Positions 59,271 through 64,000 of a stretch of 64,000 bases of DNA are shown piece by piece. Position numbers and translations under genes: made by a program. The notes below the pieces were generated by a model. It was not told the origin of the DNA. It saw nothing but the letters and a program-made list of their open reading frames with translations, and made no database searches. Source of the stretch: Chionoecetes opilio (lineage: Eukaryota > Arthropoda > Malacostraca > Decapoda > Majidae); the NCBI GenBank assembly GCA_016584305.1, contig JACEEZ010000480.1, positions 186,286 to 250,285 on the forward strand, given 5' to 3'. Each line of letters opens with the position of its first letter. The first letter of the stretch is position 1.

Positions 59271-59852
59271 CAGTAATCCCTCTCTAACTCGAACTAATTG
59301 GGGAGAGACCTGGCCTGGGTCGCATTAGCCAAAAGTCTGAATTATCCAATGGTTACTTTTAGCCCCTTCAAACTACAAGAACTCACTAAAACATGCCAAA
59401 ACAGCACAAATTGTTGTACTTGTAGTTACCAAAACATGGCTGATACTCAAGTCTTGAAATGCAGCACTACTGTACACCGAGCACTCGGGCGTCACTGATG
59501 ACGTCTTCGTTACGACTGCCCTGGCCGGAATTGAACCCGGGCCTGCGGATTTCTAGGTAGGCGCGCTAGCTAGGCACATAATAATCCACTTCGAGGCTAG
59601 AGAGGCAACAATAGAACACGTGGTTGTATGAGCGAGCACTCTGCGAGGAGATGTTGCCAGGAGGAAACCGCGCGAAAAACTGAGGCAGCCGCGGCCCACA
59701 TGGAAGAGGTCGGACTCGCACTAGTGAGGCCTAGATAATTCAAACTTCAGTTCGGATTATGGAAAGTTGTTGAAAAATTCGAACTGGGCCTGAAACAAGT
59801 CGAATTATCCGAAGTTCTAATTATACGTGTTCGAATCAGGGAGGGTTTACCG
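59271..59852. mobile_element. 582-bp Tigger-like element, second family
   Basis: TA-CAGTAATCCCTCTCTAACTCG at the left. The right complement is CGGTAAACCCTCCCTGATTCG, followed by TA. Repeated TCGAATTATCC/AATTCGAAC words lie beside both ends. Inside near 59,520-59,580 is a tRNA-like B box on the minus strand (GGGTTCAATTCCGGCC). Confidence 0.75.
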
Positions 59853-60235
59853 TAAGTCAACATTAGACAAGCTGCCGTGAGACTAAAATATTACATCTCC
59901 ATCTAGAAAAATGATGTAAATAAAATATCTTAAACTAACATCACATAGAACAAATATAAATTTTGCCGTGTGCAAATAATCAAATGATGAAAACAATAAC
60001 AATGATAATGGTCGTTACAATAATGATACAATGATAACAAGTAAGTGATGGTGTTGGGCAATACTGTGATACTAAAACACAAATGCAGGCGAGTGGAGCT
60101 AAAATAACCACTCCTAGATGCCATAACAATGCACAGAATATTCATAATACTCAAAAATTGTGACAAAATAACACATTCACATATGTACGTAAATTTGTTA
60201 CATACTTATTTGGTTTCTACTAATTATGGCACTAC

Positions 60236-60250
60236 CACACACACGCACAC

Positions 60251-60298
<48 letters not shown>
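60236..60298. repeat. AC microsatellite
   Basis: About 30 CA units with two ACGC interruptions. Confidence 0.95.
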
Positions 60299-60301
<3 letters not shown>

Positions 60302-60450
60302 TCTCCTCTACTCAAAGGGAAAAAATCAATAATTTGGATGAGGCAAATTTTTAAAAGTAAGGTAAGGCACCTATGCATTCAGGATTTCTGGCCTGAATGC
60401 AATGCTGAATGAATGACATCTGTCACCTTATTGAATGCTGCTGAAGATAT

Positions 60451-60454
<4 letters not shown>

Positions 60455-60547
<93 letters not shown>

Positions 60548-60566
60548 AGAGAGAGAGAGAGAGGAG

Positions 60567-60607
<41 letters not shown>

Positions 60608-60629
60608 AGAAGACAGAGAGACAGAGACA

Positions 60630-60669
<40 letters not shown>
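60455..60669. repeat. GA microsatellite
   Basis: About 215 bp of GA with GGA and CAGA interruptions. Confidence 0.95.
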
Positions 60670-60938
60670 ATTTTAAATTTAATGAGCTTTATCACTTAGA
60701 ATTATGGTAAAATAGGAAAGCTGTACAAAATGACAGAATGCCGCCGTGTACAATAACCCGATGCAACACAAATTTTTGCAAAGATGCCAATTCTGGATCC
60801 AATTATTTCACAATGAATTATTTTTAAACCTAGACATGAACTCCCAAATCCCCGTTTTTTTCATGTTTTGTTCATATTTTATTAAATTTTAAAGTGCCTA
60901 CAAAAAATTTCACCAGCTTAATTTCTACACTTATTAAT

Positions 60939-60942
<4 letters not shown>

Positions 60943-61005
<63 letters not shown>

Positions 61006-61027
61006 AGAGAGGAGAGAGAGGAGAGAG

Positions 61028-61064
<37 letters not shown>

Positions 61065-61313
61065 AGAGAGAGAGCGAGAGAGAGCGAGAGAGCGAGAGAG
61101 AGAGAGGAGAGAGACGAGAGAGAGCGAGAGAGAGCGAGAGAGAGCGAGAGAGAGAGAGAGAGAGAGGAGAAGCAGGAGAAATTAGAGTAGGAGAGAGAGA
61201 GAGACGAGAGAGAGAGAGAGAGAGACTAGGAGATAGAGAGAGAGACGAGATAGAGAGAGAGGCAGAGGAGATGAGAGAGTAGAGAGATGAGGAGAGAGAG
61301 AGAGAGAGAAAGG
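60943..61313. repeat. GA/GAGC microsatellite
   Basis: About 370 bp; the right third degrades into irregular GAGAC, GAGAT and GAGGA words. Confidence 0.95.
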
Positions 61314-61554
61314 AGAGGTTTGAAAAACAGGAAAATTAGGTCTGTAGAGTTAAAGTATTTGAAATGTATGGTATTACTTAGTGTAATTAACTATGCCTAA
61401 TTAACCTCAGATTTAGTGCATTTCCTTTAGGTGATTAAATTTACAAGTTGCCCTTAATTAGAGAAGAGACATAGGTGGAGCTTGCAAAAACAAAACTGAG
61501 AAAGATTCAAAGTCGCTCCATACACTCCCCTTCTCTCACACACCACCCACCACA

Positions 61555-61770
61555 CACCACACCACACACATACCCACCCACAACACACACACCCACCCAC
61601 ACAACCACACCACTCAAGTATCTCATTCAAAAGACCTCCTATACCCTCACCCACACACCACACACTAGAACATCCACCACTCAAGTATCTCATTCAAAAG
61701 GCCTTCTATACCCTCACACACACACCACCCACACTAGAACATCCACCACTCAAGTATCTCGTTCAAAAGT
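61555..61770. repeat. AC-rich minisatellite (about 66 bp, 3 units)
   Basis: Units of ACTAGAACATCCACCACTCA, then AGTATCTCATTCAAAAG, then CCTATACCCTCACACAC. The last unit runs into the candidate 3' exon of the unidentified gene. Confidence 0.88.
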
Positions 61771-61835
61771 CCTCCCATACCTTGCCATACCCGACACACA
61801 AACAGTGCCACACAGCAGATACACACAGCACACAC

Positions 61836-62116
61836 CAGGTCCTCTCTGTCCCTCTCAGCATCCCCGTAGCTGTCGCCACTCGGGGAATACACAAGGCGTC
61901 CCGGAGCCACGCCCTGCAGCCTCCTGAGGGAGTACATGACAGGGGTGAGGAGGCTAAGGGTGTCAGGCTCCCCCCACTGCGCCAGACACAGCTCAAGGCG
62001 CCTCTGTAGGGGTGGTGTGAGGCGCCATAGCACCCTCTCAAAGCAGCGGGGAGGCAGCGTGTCTCTCCGAGTGGCACATCCCCTTCTGAGGAGACAACTG
62101 AAGCTTCTTGGGAGAT
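61836..62116 (-). CDS. Candidate exon of an unidentified gene
   Basis: Acceptor CTCACCTCAG and donor GACCTG|GTGTGT bound a 281-bp open stretch. In its most protein-like frame it reads PRSFSCLLRRGCATRRDTLP, then RVLWRLTPPLQRRLELCLAQ, then GDSYGDAERDRED. A second open frame (ISQEASVV...) also lacks stops. The phase of the first frame does not join directly to the exon at 62,693-62,442, so either an exon lies between them or the frame choice is wrong. Not recognised; no function proposed. Confidence 0.4.
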
Positions 62117-62441
62117 CTGAGGTGAGTGGAGGGCGAGGTCTGGGGTGGAAGGACATACTTTTTCTCCAAGTGTGGGAAAGAGAGGTAGGAGATAGAGAGG
62201 AAGAGGAGGAGGAGTAGGGATACCTATGTGGCAGGTGAGACATCCTCCACCTACCACAGGAGGAGGAGAGTGAGGATGGTGATGTGGCGCAGCAGTGATG
62301 TAGGTGAGCCGCCGCGGCCACACACCGCTTGACTTGAGGTCGACAGTGATAGCAGGTGCGCCGAGCCCCGAAAGGCCCCACGAGAAGGCGACAGCACCCT
62401 CCCACGACCTCCTGAACCTCAAGGGATGCCTCCAGACTTAC

Positions 62442-62693
62442 CGTGGCAGCCCCGAAGCCCTCCCCCGAGGCCTCTGGTGTCTCAGGGGTGGCTTGGGGCT
62501 GCTCAGGGGGCCTCTGGGGATCCTTGAAGTAGCCTGGGTCGCTGTCGTCGTCGTCGTCGTAGTGGTCCTCGGTGGCCCGGGCGCCTGGCGGGGTCCACGG
62601 GGGTGCCGGTGCTACTTGGGCACCAGACCGCGGGACTTTGGGTACAGCGAACTGTCCGGCACCTGGGAGGGGGGGCGAATGCCACTCTTGTAC
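62442..62693 (-). CDS. Candidate exon: proline-rich acidic segment, unidentified gene
   Basis: Acceptor GCCCGGCCAG and donor GCCACG|GTAAGT bound exactly 84 codons without a stop, locally GC-rich. It reads VQEWHSPPLPGAGQFAVPKV, then TEDHYDDDDSDPGYFKDPQR, then PEQPQATPETPEASGEG. Disordered, acidic and Pro-rich. No family recognised. The good splice sites and open frame favour a real exon. Confidence 0.5.
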
Positions 62694-62739
62694 CTGGCCG
62701 GGCGGGGGGGGGGGGAGAGAGAAGGAGGGTGATTAGCAT

Positions 62740-64000
62740 TGCTTTAAACTGATCATCTTCTGTGCACGTTGGGGAAAGATTATGCTCATGATGACCTTAT
62801 CCTTTCCAGCCATAGAGTGTAGCCATAAAGAAGTCACAAGTGTCAGTCTCTCTTTTTGTAGAGACTTCACGTTGTCTTAGTGAAATCGTAGTGACAGTTG
62901 CATTTCTCAAATCATATTTCTGAACACAAAAATGTTACATTATTTTCAAATAAATTTCATATGAATTGTAAATCTACAAGTAAAACACAAAACGTTAGAC
63001 AATTTGGTGTTAATTCTTCAATCATTATAAGTAAGTAATCTGCTATTAAAAAATGCTTCCCTTTTAGCATTGTAAAGCAAAAAACAGTCTTCAAAGAGTA
63101 TTCTATACAAAACATAGAATAAGCAAATACTGCTTTGGAAAGAGAGTATGAGGCAAGATTATATTAGTGGGCAAGCAGCAACGTGTGGAGACACAGGAAC
63201 TCCCACCTCGGAATCCAAATAGTCTGTCTGACACAATTACATTTATCTAGATACTTCACTGTGTGAGTGTGTGTGTGAGCAGAAAATACATGAAAAGTAA
63301 GAAAGTTGAATAGTTAAATAAAAAAAGAGATGTTAAAAATAATAGATACAATTCCTGATAATGTGGCATGACAGTCTAAAGAGAAAACTCCCATACTTCA
63401 TAACCCGATGGAAGAAAACATGTACACACAGTCAAAGGAAAGTGAAGCATCACTATTCAATGGATTTACTGCATAATGTTGGATTGACCTTGAAAATATA
63501 TGAGTCAGCAAAGTGTTGCTGCATTGATAAACTGACTCCGTTCTCTCTAAGACATAAATAAACAAATCTAATAGTGTTTCAATGTCATATCTGTGGATAA
63601 TCTTGACAACATATTTCCATGGAGGTAGTGAGTATGAATTACCATCACTGATATTATTGTTATTGTCACCCTCACAGCCTGTACACATGGCGACTGGTGG
63701 ACAGGCATACTTCAAGCCCTTGATTCTATGTACAACAATGGAAATAAGATACAGCACACAAGGCCAGAATGAGGCGCACAAACAGTTAGGTATGAGCGGG
63801 CAGGCTTCCCGAGAAAACAGCCGTGTTAGGTATTTCAAGTCACCCCAAGGCAGGCCAGGCAGGTAAAGAGGCCTTGACGGGCCCCAACACACCCAGGTTA
63901 TTACAGGAACACCCGAGAGGAAGGCAGGGTTAGGGGAGTGTCAGAGGTGCCTTGTATGTGGGGAGGGGGAGAGACCACTGCATGTGTTGGTGTGATGCTT
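62740..64000. other. Stretch with no recognisable gene
   Basis: A 164-codon minus-strand frame (63,892-63,398) is the only long one. It contains GLPWGDLKYLTRLFSREACP and YACPPVAMCTGCEG but no domain or splice evidence. It may be a 3' UTR or repeat. The region is otherwise AT-rich. Confidence 0.35.

Noticed and set aside
60413..61190. Arg/Glu and Ser/Leu frames on both strands
   Set aside because: GA microsatellites read in any frame without stops; no other composition.
63398..63892. 164-residue minus-strand frame at the right edge as a gene
   Set aside because: No domain, no supported start or splice sites, AT-rich codons; mentioned only as an unexplained open stretch.

Overview
The window looks like arthropod nuclear DNA, most likely from a decapod crustacean. 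Genes are split into short exons by repeat-packed introns. Micro- and minisatellites are extremely dense, and there are many short inverted-repeat DNA transposons and decayed non-LTR retrotransposon tails. No bacterial operon, CRISPR array or prophage is present. The lineage call is inference from genome style; no marker gene here fixes the species.

Layout. 1-5.2 kb: repeats only (a fold-back element with a TAG-repeat core, an inverted-repeat element, GT repeats, a 17-bp minisatellite). 5,260-9,217 (minus): complete 7-exon cystathionine gamma-lyase gene whose exons join in frame to 397 codons; one intron needs a GC-AG splice. 8.2-18.3 kb: mobile elements, including a 3-kb inverted-repeat element interrupted by a 677-bp near-perfect palindrome, and a 460-bp hAT-type element with an exact 8-bp target duplication. 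18,907-20,321 (plus): 4-exon gene for a 171-residue four-helix membrane protein resembling the MARVEL fold. 21,459-46,451 (minus), tail-to-tail with it: an NSD-family histone H3 lysine-36 methyltransferase gene of 17 recognisable coding exons over 25 kb (PWWP, AT-hook, PHD fingers, AWS, SET, post-SET, PHD/C5HCH). A CCAAT-containing upstream region near 49.05-49.26 kb may be its promoter. 49-61.5 kb: transposon remnants, a decayed Jockey-like retrotransposon, and long GA/AC tracts. 61.8-62.7 kb (minus): two candidate exons of an unidentified gene. 62.7-64 kb: no recognisable gene.

The most notable structure is inside the NSD introns. Several tandem repeats carry copies of the edge of the neighbouring exon with its splice site: the end of a SET-region exon with its 5' splice site (30.43-30.80 kb), the start of the last PHD exon with its 3' splice site (26.07-26.20 kb), and the intron side of a donor site (42.25-43.60 kb). 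A 2.65-kb array of 32-bp units reads as a pyrimidine-rich tract ending in AG on the gene's sense strand. A decayed copy of a whole PWWP exon lies at 39.84-39.95 kb. The same gene also shows signs of sequence error: a 1-base insertion in a SET-region exon, a frame that does not close in a PHD exon, and a missing second-PWWP exon where the intron holds a badly garbled minisatellite. The frame breaks are therefore more likely assembly faults than pseudogenisation.

The identified genes serve separate functions (sulphur amino acid metabolism, membrane organisation, chromatin methylation) and nothing suggests they act as a system.
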